From Zunongwangia profunda SM-A87 (GTDB lineage: Bacteria > Bacteroidota > Bacteroidia > Flavobacteriales > Flavobacteriaceae): DNA of 64,000 bases. The translations under genes were made by a program, and so were the position numbers. Shown here piece by piece: positions 38,224-46,698 of this stretch. How positions within the stretch are numbered: position 1 is the stretch's first letter; the number at the start of each line of letters is the position of its first letter. The notes below the pieces were generated by a model that was not told the origin of the DNA, ran no database searches, and was given only the letters and a program-made list of their open reading frames with translations. The stretch is from the NCBI RefSeq assembly GCF_000023465.1, contig NC_014041.1:4951501-5015500 (forward strand). The letters are read 5' to 3'.

Positions 38224-39559
38224 ATTTATTAAGTCTGCGATACAAAGCGGCCCTGGTAATTCCTAACTCTTTAGCCGATTTGGAAATGTTCCCTTTATTC
38301 TTGTCGATCACCTTCAAAATAGTTTGTTTTTCAACAGATTCGAGGTTGGTCTCCTGAATTCCGTTTGAAGTTGTTATCGATTTTTCTAATCCTGAAAACA
38401 CTAAATCTTTCGCAGCCAGGGTATCACTATCAGCCATTATCACGGCTCTTTCTAAAACATACTGAAGCTCCCGAACATTTCCGGGAAAAGAATGCGATTT
38501 TAACTTACTAAAAAAGTCCTTATCAAAAGAAAATGGCCCTTTAAAATATTTCTCGGCATACATATCGGTAAAATATCTGCTAAGTAATGTGATATCGGCA
38601 CCTCGATTTCGAAGTGGTGGCACCATAAGATCTACTGTATTAATACGGTAAATTAAATCTTTCCGAAACGTATTTTCATCAGCAAGATCACTCAGCTCTA
38701 AATTTGTAGCGCAGATTAACCTTATATCAATAGGAATAGTCTCATTGGATCCAAGCGGAGTTATCATTCGGTTTTGTAACACGGTAAGCAATCTTGCCTG
38801 TTGGCGCAAACTAATATTTCCTATTTCATCCAAAAAAAGTGTCCCACCATTAGCGGCTTCAAAACGTCCTTTACGATCCTCCCGCGCATCGGTAAAGGCG
38901 CCTTTTTTATATCCAAAAAGCTCACTTTCAAACAAACTTTCCGTCAGCGCACCTACATCTACTTTTACAAACGGCTTATTTTTCCGAAGCGATTGATCGT
39001 GGATTGCTCTCGCGACTAGGTCTTTACCGGTACCATTTTCTCCTAAAATCAATATATTGGCATCTGTAGGAGCTACTTTTCTAAGCTTTTCGAACACTGA
39101 CTGCATTTCTTCGCTTTCACCAATAATTTTATTTCCGGCAGCAGTAGGTCGCGATAATTGAGGTTTTACCGACTTTTTTTCTACCAATGATTTTAAGGCT
39201 TCGATCATTTTTTGATTTTTCCATGGCTTTACCAAAAAATCTGAAGCTCCTTTTTTTAACGAACGTATAGCCAGATCGATATCGGCATAAGCGGTAATTA
39301 AAATCACATCTACTCTTTTATCGATCTGCTTAATCTTATTTAGCCAAAAAATTCCTTCATTACCAGTATTTACCACTCCGTTAAAATTCATATCCAGGAT
39401 GATTACATCAAATTTCTCTTGCTCTAAAAGCGCGGTGATGTTATTCGGGTTCTTTTCGGTAACAACATTGCTCACCAAAGATTTCAGCATAATCCGCAAC
39501 GCCGTTAACACATCGGGATCATCGTCTATAACCAGTATGTTCGCATTCTTCAATTGCAT
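38213..39559 (-). CDS. Sigma-54-dependent NtrC-type response regulator
   Basis: The 448-residue protein has a receiver domain (residues 1-120, phospho-acceptor D56 in VIILDMNFNG), an AAA+ domain (about 145-375) with Walker A GENGTGKD, the sigma-54-contact loop GAFTDA (GAFTGA in most members) and FLDEIGN, and a Fis-type helix-turn-helix at the C-terminus (ISKSAKELGITRAALYRRL). Such activators bind upstream sites and drive sigma-54 polymerase. It precedes the kinase gene and diverges from the transporter array, across a spacer that carries a candidate site and -24 element. Confidence 0.94.
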   Translation of the reverse strand: MQLKNANILVIDDDPDVLTALRIMLKSLVSNVVTEKNPNNITALLEQEKFDVIILDMNFNGVVNTGNEGIFWLNKIKQIDKRVDVILITAYADIDLAIRSLKKGASDFLVKPWKNQKMIEALKSLVEKKSVKPQLSRPTAAGNKIIGESEEMQSVFEKLRKVAPTDANILILGENGTGKDLVARAIHDQSLRKNKPFVKVDVGALTESLFESELFGYKKGAFTDAREDRKGRFEAANGGTLFLDEIGNISLRQQARLLTVLQNRMITPLGSNETIPIDIRLICATNLELSDLADENTFRKDLIYRINTVDLMVPPLRNRGADITLLSRYFTDMYAEKYFKGPFSFDKDFFSKLKSHSFPGNVRELQYVLERAVIMADSDTLAAKDLVFSGLEKSITTSNGIQETNLESVEKQTILKVIDKNKGNISKSAKELGITRAALYRRLNKYDL

Positions 39560-39626
39560 ACCTACAATATTACGACTTTCTCTTTCCTATAAATAAAAAT
39601 GACTTCAGAAATTTAATAGGATTCGA

Positions 39627-39649
39627 ATCTGTTTTGTTATCGAACAGAT
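39627..39649. promoter_or_regulatory. Candidate activator-binding inverted repeat
   Basis: ATCTGTT (39627-39633) and AACAGAT (39643-39649) are perfect inverted copies separated by nine bases. The position, about 75-95 bases before the -24 element, is typical for enhancer-binding sites of NtrC-type activators. Confidence 0.4.
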
Positions 39650-39720
39650 AGTGTATTAAAACCGAACACTTTCTTTTTCTAAAAAACCATTAAAATACTG
39701 TAAATCAATAATCTATATTT

Positions 39721-39736
39721 TTGGCATCATTTTACC
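39721..39736 (+). promoter_or_regulatory. Degenerate sigma-54 (-24/-12) promoter candidate
   Basis: TTGGCATCATTTTACC shows a good -24 half (TTGGCA) but a weak -12 half (TTACC where TTGC is expected). It lies about 84 bases before the adaptor ATG and downstream of the inverted repeat at 39627. Support comes mostly from the nearby NtrC-type gene. Confidence 0.35.
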
Positions 39737-39819
39737 CTATTCTTAAGAGAATGTGAAAATTTCCCAATAATAAAAACAACACAAATAATAACTAATATCA
39801 ATAGACAACATCAATCAAA

Positions 39820-41073
39820 ATGGATATACCTATAAAAAAGAAACGATTTACTCCTCAAAAAATAGCCATGATAACAGGCGTGACACTTTTAGTAGGACTT
39901 ATCGTTTTTGTATTACTCTCATCAAGTGGTAGCACCCGACTTAATGTTGAAAAAGAACGCATTAGTATTAACACTGTTAAAAAAGGCATCTTTCAAGAGA
40001 ATATTCCGGTTAACGGCGTAGTGATGCCTATTACCACTATTTATTTGGATGCCTTAGAAGGTGGTCGCGTAGAGGAAAAATTTGTGGAGGACGGTGCAAT
40101 GATGAAAAAAGGTGAACCTATTCTTCGATTATCAAATACCGACTTAGAATTAAGTCTGGTAAATCAGGAAACACAGGTTTATAATCTCCTTACTCAAATG
40201 CAACGCACACAAAATGCATCTCGGGAGAATACGATTGGCAAGCTTAACCAACTTACCGAAGTAAAAAGCAGCCTAAGAGAAGCCGAGAGAAGATATAAAC
40301 TGAATAAAAAACTTTTTGAAAAAGGAGCGGTTGCTGAACAGGAATATTTAGAAACTCGTAATAATTACAACTATCAAAAAGACCGTTTAGCATTAACTGA
40401 AAGGGTGTTACAGCAAGATTCAATTTCTTCTAAACAAGAAAATGTGCAGGCAAGAGAATCATATGAAAAGACAAGAAAAGCCTTAGAATTAATGCGCAAA
40501 AAAGTAGAAGACCTTATCGTAAGAGCTCCGGTAGATGGCCAGCTGACTTCTTTAGACGCTGAAATAGGTCAGTCTAAATCGAAGGGCGAACGCCTGGGAC
40601 AAATCGATGTGATTAGCGGATACAAAGTTCGCGTAGATGTAGATGAACATTATATTTCCCGAATTTACGCCGGGCAACAGGGAAGCTTTAATTTCGACGG
40701 AAAAAATTATACGCTGGAAATCAAAAAAGTCTATACGCAGGTAGCCAACGGAAGATTCCAGGTAGATATGACCTTTTTAGAAGAGGCTCCAGAGAAAATA
40801 AGAAGAGGGCAAACCTTGCAAATTAGAGTAGCCTTAAGTCAGGAAAAAGAAGCTGTTCTTATTCCTAAAGGAGGATTTTTTCAGGAAACCGGGGGGAACT
40901 GGATCTTTAAGGTAAGTGAAGATGGTAGTATTGCTTATAAAACCGATATCCAATTGGGTAGCCAAAACACAGAATATTACGAAGTACTTTCAGGTTTAGA
41001 ACCAGGTGATCAGGTGATTACTTCAAGCTACAGCAATTATGAAGATATTCAGGAACTGGTGCTAAAAGACTAA
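39820..41073 (+). CDS. HlyD-type periplasmic adaptor (membrane fusion protein)
   Basis: This 417-residue protein has an N-terminal membrane helix (about 17-36, IAMITGVTLLVGLIVFVLLS) rather than a lipobox. It then has a lipoyl-like barrel half, a long coiled-coil hairpin (about 115-225, rich in Glu, Lys and Gln), the second lipoyl half with VRAPVDGQLTSL (about 228-239), a beta-barrel domain and a C-terminal membrane-proximal domain (GLEPGDQVITSSYSNY). It would bridge an inner-membrane MacB-type transporter to a TolC-type channel, which is not encoded in this window. It is the first gene of the array, 46 bases before the ATPase. Confidence 0.9.
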   Translation: MDIPIKKKRFTPQKIAMITGVTLLVGLIVFVLLSSSGSTRLNVEKERISINTVKKGIFQENIPVNGVVMPITTIYLDALEGGRVEEKFVEDGAMMKKGEPILRLSNTDLELSLVNQETQVYNLLTQMQRTQNASRENTIGKLNQLTEVKSSLREAERRYKLNKKLFEKGAVAEQEYLETRNNYNYQKDRLALTERVLQQDSISSKQENVQARESYEKTRKALELMRKKVEDLIVRAPVDGQLTSLDAEIGQSKSKGERLGQIDVISGYKVRVDVDEHYISRIYAGQQGSFNFDGKNYTLEIKKVYTQVANGRFQVDMTFLEEAPEKIRRGQTLQIRVALSQEKEAVLIPKGGFFQETGGNWIFKVSEDGSIAYKTDIQLGSQNTEYYEVLSGLEPGDQVITSSYSNYEDIQELVLKD

Positions 41074-41119
41074 ATTCTCTAATTTTAAAACATAATTATT
41101 CAGGACTAATATATTCATC

Positions 41120-41809
41120 ATGATAAAAATAACAGATCTCGAAAAGTTTTACCGTACAGACGAAGTACAGACCATTGCTATTAATAAGCTTTCTTTTGAG
41201 GTAAAAGAAGGAGAATTCGTCTCGGTTATGGGACCATCCGGTTGCGGAAAATCAACATTGCTTAATATTTTAGGACTTTTAGACGATCCTGATGGCGGTA
41301 GCTATATTTTTAATGGGATCGAAGTCGCCGGATTTAACGAGCGCAAAAGAGCTAATCTTAGAAAACACAATATAGGTTTTGTTTTCCAAAGCTTTAACCT
41401 GATTGATGAGCTTAGCGTTTTCGAAAATGTAGAACTTCCATTAATTTATACGGGCGTAAAACCTGCGGAGCGTAAAGAACGGGTGCACGAAGTTTTAGAG
41501 AAAATGCAAATTATGCACCGCCGTAAGCATTTCCCGCAACAACTATCGGGTGGACAGCAACAACGTGTTGCCGTTGCCCGTGCCGTTGTAAATAACCCCA
41601 AGCTGATTCTTGCCGATGAGCCTACCGGAAATCTGGATAGCAGTAACGGTAACGAGGTTATGGATTTACTTACCGAGCTTAACGCTGCCGGAACCACCAT
41701 CATCATGGTTACCCACAGCGAACACGACGCAAAGTACAGTCATCGAATCATCAGAATGTTAGACGGCCAAAAAGTAACTGAGAACATCCTGGCCGAATAT
41801 CAAAATTAG
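41120..41809 (+). CDS. MacB/LolD-type ABC transporter ATPase
   Basis: The 229-residue ATPase has Walker A GPSGCGKST (residues 39-47), the Q-loop FVFQSFNLIDELSV, signature LSGGQQQRVAVARAVV, Walker B LILADEPTGNLDS, and H-loop VTHSEH. The DEPTGNLDS extension is diagnostic for the MacB/LolD/FtsE branch that works with FtsX-type permeases. It is a free-standing ATPase, not fused to the permease as in E. coli MacB. It is the only ATPase gene next to ten permease genes, so the simplest reading is that one ATPase serves many permeases. Confidence 0.95.
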   Translation: MIKITDLEKFYRTDEVQTIAINKLSFEVKEGEFVSVMGPSGCGKSTLLNILGLLDDPDGGSYIFNGIEVAGFNERKRANLRKHNIGFVFQSFNLIDELSVFENVELPLIYTGVKPAERKERVHEVLEKMQIMHRRKHFPQQLSGGQQQRVAVARAVVNNPKLILADEPTGNLDSSNGNEVMDLLTELNAAGTTIIMVTHSEHDAKYSHRIIRMLDGQKVTENILAEYQN

Positions 41810-41833
41810 ACGTTTAACGGGGTCATTCATCAA

Positions 41834-41850
41834 TCCGATACTAATCGGGA
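41834..41850. repeat. Hairpin before permease 1 (TCCGAT/ATCGGGA)
   Basis: TCCGAT (41834-41839) and ATCGGGA (41844-41850) form a short stem around ACTA with a one-base bulge. It is a variant of the spacer hairpin seen at 56452, 58887 and 63906. Confidence 0.5.
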
Positions 41851-41957
41851 TCAAAATCATCTAATCTCTTATCATCAAAAGAGAATATTTTAAGCTGGGA
41901 TCAACATTTTTGAAATATTCTAAGGGTATACATCAATCGTTATTCAAAACAAAAATT

Positions 41958-44330
41958 ATGTTTAAAATTCATCTAAAATCGGCCTGGAGAAACCTTTGGA
42001 AATCCAAGTTTTATAATGGACTAAGTTTGCTGGGCTTATCATTGGGGCTTTGTGTGGCCATCTTTATCGCCGTATGGATTAAAGCCGAATTAAGTTATAA
42101 CAAAATTGGTGATTCATCACATATTTATAGAGTTTCCAGTATCTTAAGCAGTGGCGAAAATTCGCAAACATGGGGCATATCTGTAGGACCTATAGCCTAC
42201 TATGCCAAAAAAGAAGTGCCAGAAGTCGAAGATGCCGTTAGAATTCGGGATTTTTATGGCTATCGCATTTTTAGTAGTTCTTCTAATAAGTTTGAAGCCA
42301 AAGCTGGTGCTCTTACAGATCCCGAATTCTTTTCTTTTTTTGATCTAAAATTTATTGAAGGAAATTCATCCGCTCCTTTTTCAGGAAATAATTCGGTTAT
42401 CATTACAAAAAAAGCCGCCCTAAAATATTTTGGAACTACAGAAGCTATGGGCAAAACCATCGCTGCCGATTATAAAGATAATTTTACCGTAACCGGAATC
42501 ATTGAAGATATCCCAAAAAATTCAAGTTTAGATTACGAGCTGTTTTTTCCTTTATCGATTTTTTCTGAACAGTACGATGGCAACAGGTATTGGGAGTCGA
42601 TGGATAGTGATTGGGGAAATTTCAACTTTCTCACGTTTCTTAAACTCAAAGAAAATGCTTCTCCAGAAAAAGTAGTTCAGAAACTAACCAAAATTCAGAA
42701 AGCAAAAGACAGGAATGCAATCCAGTCTGAAACCAAAGATGCCTACTATTTGCAACCTATCCAGCAAATGAACCTTTATAGTTACGGCGGAGAACCAACC
42801 CAGATTAAGACAGTACGTATCTTTGGGATCGTCCTGATACTTATACTGTGTATTGCCTGTATTAATTATGTCAATCTAAATACGGCCAGATCGATCCAAA
42901 GAGCCAAAGAAGTGAGTCTACGAAAACTCATTGGAGCCGAGAGGAAGCAACTTTTTACACAATTTATTATTGAATCGTGTATTTTCTTTTTATTAGCGAT
43001 TGTCTTAGCAATGGGGCTAATCTATTTATTAGCCCCTTATTTTAACTCGGTTGCAGGAAAAGATATTGATTTCAATTTTCTTGAGCCAGAATTATGGGGA
43101 ATGATCGGGATGGTGTTTGTTTCCACCTTAGTCGCCTCTTCCATTTACCCGGCAGTCTTATTATCTTCATTTAAACCGCTGGAAGCTATTAAAGGAAATG
43201 TGATCACTGGTGTTGGCGCAGGAACATTTAGAAAGGTATTGGTTTGCCTTCAGTTTTCATTCTCCGTAATTCTAATCATCAGCACCATTATTATCGGGAA
43301 GCAACTGGATTTTATCACCAGTAAAAACCCTGGTTACGATCGCTCACAAGTGTTTCATTTTGCCATGCCTCAGGAAATGCGCTCCCATAAAGAAGCCATT
43401 GTAAATCAGGTTAAGAATTTACCCAATATTGCTTCGGTTTCCTTTAGCAACAGTAACATCGTAAATAATGGAATGACTACCGGAGATACCAATTGGGATG
43501 GCAAAGATCCACAAAGCGATTTTATTGTTAATCCCATTGGTATTGATGAAGATTTTATCCCTATGATGAAAATGCAGCTTTTAGAAGGTGAAAATTTTAA
43601 AGGTCGCACAGAAGATTCTTTACATTTTATACTGAATGAAACTGCCGTTAAGCAAGCCGGGATAGAAGATCCTGTTGGTAAAAGCTTTGAACTTTGGGAA
43701 ACCAAAGGCATCATTGCTGGAGTAGTAAAAGATTTCAATTTTGCTTCGATGAAAAATGAAATTGAACCTGCGGTGATGTATTATGACCCTGACCCTTATC
43801 GTATGTACATAAAAACCAAAGATGGTGATATTTCTGGAAGCATGGCGGCTATTGAAGAAATCTGGAATACCTATAACCCTGATTTTCCTTTTAATTACTC
43901 CTTTTTAGATAAGCAATACGAAACCATGTATCGCAATGATATTAGAACAGGTAAGCTTTTTAAAATATTTTCAATTTTAGCCATTTTTGTTTCTTGTTTA
44001 GGGCTTTTTGGACTAAGCACGTATACCGCTCAATTAAAAAAACGTGAAATAGGCATTCGAAAAGTTTTAGGAGCATCGGTGGCGCAAATTACCTCGTTAC
44101 TCTCCAAAGACTTTTTAAAACTTATAAGCCTTTCATGCATTATCGCTATTCCAATTGGCTGGTATTTAATGCAATTCTGGCTACAAAACTTTGCTTATAA
44201 AACATCGCTAGATTGGTGGATTTTTGCCGGTGCCGGGATGCTAACCTTATTCATTGCACTACTAACAATTAGCTCCCAAGCCATTAAAGCGGCATTGGCA
44301 AACCCTGTAAAAAACATCAAAACTGAATAG
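41958..44330 (+). CDS. FtsX/MacB-type ABC permease, array copy 1
   Basis: The ATG at 41958 (MFKIHLKSAWRNLWKSKF) matches the common array N-terminus and is preferred over the ATG at 41910, giving 790 residues. The plan is a helix (about 17-39), a first periplasmic MacB-core domain, three helices (about 287-410) and then a second helix, core domain and three helices, so it is a duplicated MacB-type permease with eight helices. Coupling motifs are KEVSLRKLIGA (about 314) and REIGIRKVLGA (about 695). It ends NPVKNIKTE. It starts 148 bases after the ATPase, with a hairpin in between, and is followed two bases later by copy 2. Confidence 0.9.
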   Translation: MFKIHLKSAWRNLWKSKFYNGLSLLGLSLGLCVAIFIAVWIKAELSYNKIGDSSHIYRVSSILSSGENSQTWGISVGPIAYYAKKEVPEVEDAVRIRDFYGYRIFSSSSNKFEAKAGALTDPEFFSFFDLKFIEGNSSAPFSGNNSVIITKKAALKYFGTTEAMGKTIAADYKDNFTVTGIIEDIPKNSSLDYELFFPLSIFSEQYDGNRYWESMDSDWGNFNFLTFLKLKENASPEKVVQKLTKIQKAKDRNAIQSETKDAYYLQPIQQMNLYSYGGEPTQIKTVRIFGIVLILILCIACINYVNLNTARSIQRAKEVSLRKLIGAERKQLFTQFIIESCIFFLLAIVLAMGLIYLLAPYFNSVAGKDIDFNFLEPELWGMIGMVFVSTLVASSIYPAVLLSSFKPLEAIKGNVITGVGAGTFRKVLVCLQFSFSVILIISTIIIGKQLDFITSKNPGYDRSQVFHFAMPQEMRSHKEAIVNQVKNLPNIASVSFSNSNIVNNGMTTGDTNWDGKDPQSDFIVNPIGIDEDFIPMMKMQLLEGENFKGRTEDSLHFILNETAVKQAGIEDPVGKSFELWETKGIIAGVVKDFNFASMKNEIEPAVMYYDPDPYRMYIKTKDGDISGSMAAIEEIWNTYNPDFPFNYSFLDKQYETMYRNDIRTGKLFKIFSILAIFVSCLGLFGLSTYTAQLKKREIGIRKVLGASVAQITSLLSKDFLKLISLSCIIAIPIGWYLMQFWLQNFAYKTSLDWWIFAGAGMLTLFIALLTISSQAIKAALANPVKNIKTE

Positions 44331-44332
44331 TT

Positions 44333-46696
44333 ATGCTAAAAAACTATATCAAAATCGCCTGGCGGAATATCTGGAAAAATAAAGGATTCAGCTTTCTTAA
44401 TATTTTTGGTTTAGCCCTGGGAATGGCAGTCACCATGCTTATTCTTTTAATGGTTAACCATGAAAGAAATATGGATACCTTTCACAAAGATTTAGATCAG
44501 CTTTATGTTTTAGGGAACAAAGGCAAGTGGAACGATAAAACCGAAGTCTGGTTCTATACTCCAAAACCACTCGCTACTGCCATACAAAATAACTTCCCTG
44601 AAATTGAATTGACTTCAAGATTGTTGAATAGCAATGATTTACTTTTTAGTAAAGGAGAGAATAGTTTAATTCCTTCTGGAGCTTTTATAGATCCCCATTA
44701 TTTAGAGATGTTTAGCTTTCCTTTAGTTGAAGGAAATTTAGCTACAGCTTTCAGTAACCCAATGAATATTGTCATAACTGAAGCAACGGCTAAAAAACTC
44801 TTTGGAAATAAAAAATCAATCGTAGGAGAAACCATTCAGGTAAATAACGATCAGCTTCTAACTGTAGGTGGTGTTTTAAAAAATCTTCCTAAAAACACAC
44901 AATTTGATTTTGAATACTTACTTCCTTGGTCCTTACTTAAAAGAGTAGGTGGGGACGATAATAACTGGAAAAACAATTCGGTTTTAACCTTCGCGAAATT
45001 ATCTGAGAAAACAACTCCAGAAAATTTCAGTAATAAAGTTAAAGATATTGCTAAAACCAGTACCAATGGGAATAATGATAACGAGATCATCATTCATAAA
45101 ATCTCTGACTGGTGGTTGCGATCTAAATTCGAAAATGGAGAAATTGCTGGAGGGCGTATAGATACAGTTATACTCTTTACAGTTATTGCTTTATTTATTC
45201 TTCTAATTGCATGCATCAACTTTATGAATTTGAGCACGGCTAGGAGTGAGAAACGAGCAAAAGAAATTGGTGTTAGAAAAGTTGCCGGCGCTAATAGGGG
45301 AGCTCTTATATGGCAGTTTATTTCAGAGTCTGTTTTAATAGCAGGAATTGCGGGCATAATCGCCATTGGCATTACAATCATTACCATTCCTTATTTTAAC
45401 AGCCTTTTAAAGTACCCTATATCAGTAGATATTTTTAATTCTCAATTCTGGATATTTACACTGTGTATCATTTTAATTACTGGTTTTATCGCTGGTAGTT
45501 ACCCGGCATTTCTTCTTTCTTCTTTTAAGCCAATAGCTATTCTAAAAGGAAAATTACAACAAGACAAATCTGGATTTAATATTCGAAAGTTTTTGGTAGT
45601 ATTTCAATTTAGTATTGCTATAATTTTAATTATAAGCACTTTAATCATCAACAAGCAAATTCAGTATGGCAAGGATCGGGAGAATGGCTACGATAAAAAT
45701 AACCTGGTATTTCTTTACGAAGAAGGAGACATTGCTAAGAATATAAATTCGATAAAAAACGATCTTATTTCGGAAAATATAGCACAATCTGTAACTAGAA
45801 CTTTTTCGCCTTTTACAGAAGGATGGAGTAATTCGTCTAGTATTGGTTGGGAGGGAAAGAGTCCAGATGATAATACGATCATCGATCGTACTTATACCGA
45901 CGGAAACCTAATAGAAACCGGTGGACTAAAACTTGTGAAAGGACGCGATATTGATCCAAAAAAATACCCAACAGATTCTACTGCCATGTTATTAAATGAA
46001 GCCGCAGTTAAAGCAATGGGCTTTGAAGATCCTATCGGAAAAATTATAAAGGATAACAATAAAAATTGGCATGTGGTAGGTGTTGTAAAAGACTTTATAA
46101 TACGATCCCCTTTTGAACCTATTTCGCCTATGATTATTGGTGGCCCTGCAGGTAATTTAAGCACTATAAATATTAGATACAATTCTAACCTAACTACAAC
46201 CGATGCTCTTTCTAAGACTAAAGCGATATTTAAAAAATATAATCCAAATTATCCTTTTGAGTATCATTTTGTAGATGAGGATTATGCAAGCAAATTTTCG
46301 GAATCACAACGTACCGGAACACTTTCAGCCATATTTGCCTTTTTTACCATATTCATTTCATGTCTTGGTCTTTTAGGCTTAGCCGCATTCTTAGCTGAAA
46401 ATCGAATTAAAGAGATTGGGATTCGTAAGGTTTTAGGAGCTTCAGTATTTTCTATTGTTCGATTATTATCCAAAGACTTTTTAATATTAATTATTATCTC
46501 TTGCGTCGTAGCATTTCCAATTGCTTTTTGGGCTATGGATAACTTCCTTTCAGATTACAATTACAGAGTTAATTTAGGCTTAGATGTATTCGTTATTGCT
46601 GGTCTTGGAGCTATCACACTTACATTACTGACGGTAAGCTCCCAAGCCATTAAAGCGGCACTGGCAAACCCTGTAAAAAACATCAAAACTGAATAG
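44333..46696 (+). CDS. FtsX/MacB-type ABC permease, array copy 2
   Basis: This 787-residue permease has the same eight-helix double-core plan. The first helix region reads FGLALGMAVTMLILLMVNHE, which groups it with copy 7 (FGLSLGMAVTLMIGLWVADE), as does FMNLSTARSEKRAKEIG before the first coupling loop (about residue 307). The second coupling loop is near 689 (KEIGIRKVLGASVF). The C-terminal segment SSQAIKAALANPVKNIKTE is identical to that of copy 1. Both neighbours lie two bases away, so ribosomes may pass straight through. The periplasmic cores differ widely from the other copies. Confidence 0.9.
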   Translation: MLKNYIKIAWRNIWKNKGFSFLNIFGLALGMAVTMLILLMVNHERNMDTFHKDLDQLYVLGNKGKWNDKTEVWFYTPKPLATAIQNNFPEIELTSRLLNSNDLLFSKGENSLIPSGAFIDPHYLEMFSFPLVEGNLATAFSNPMNIVITEATAKKLFGNKKSIVGETIQVNNDQLLTVGGVLKNLPKNTQFDFEYLLPWSLLKRVGGDDNNWKNNSVLTFAKLSEKTTPENFSNKVKDIAKTSTNGNNDNEIIIHKISDWWLRSKFENGEIAGGRIDTVILFTVIALFILLIACINFMNLSTARSEKRAKEIGVRKVAGANRGALIWQFISESVLIAGIAGIIAIGITIITIPYFNSLLKYPISVDIFNSQFWIFTLCIILITGFIAGSYPAFLLSSFKPIAILKGKLQQDKSGFNIRKFLVVFQFSIAIILIISTLIINKQIQYGKDRENGYDKNNLVFLYEEGDIAKNINSIKNDLISENIAQSVTRTFSPFTEGWSNSSSIGWEGKSPDDNTIIDRTYTDGNLIETGGLKLVKGRDIDPKKYPTDSTAMLLNEAAVKAMGFEDPIGKIIKDNNKNWHVVGVVKDFIIRSPFEPISPMIIGGPAGNLSTINIRYNSNLTTTDALSKTKAIFKKYNPNYPFEYHFVDEDYASKFSESQRTGTLSAIFAFFTIFISCLGLLGLAAFLAENRIKEIGIRKVLGASVFSIVRLLSKDFLILIIISCVVAFPIAFWAMDNFLSDYNYRVNLGLDVFVIAGLGAITLTLLTVSSQAIKAALANPVKNIKTE

Positions 46697-46698
46697 TC

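Larger units (their letters stand above)
39560..39819. promoter_or_regulatory. Divergent regulatory spacer between regulator and transporter array
   Basis: These 260 bases separate the starts of the response regulator (minus) and the adaptor gene (plus). They contain an inverted repeat at 39627-39649, a short AGTGT/ACACT pair at 39650-39671, and a degenerate -24/-12 element at 39721-39736. It is the only large control region for the divergent units, so both may be controlled from here. Confidence 0.5.
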
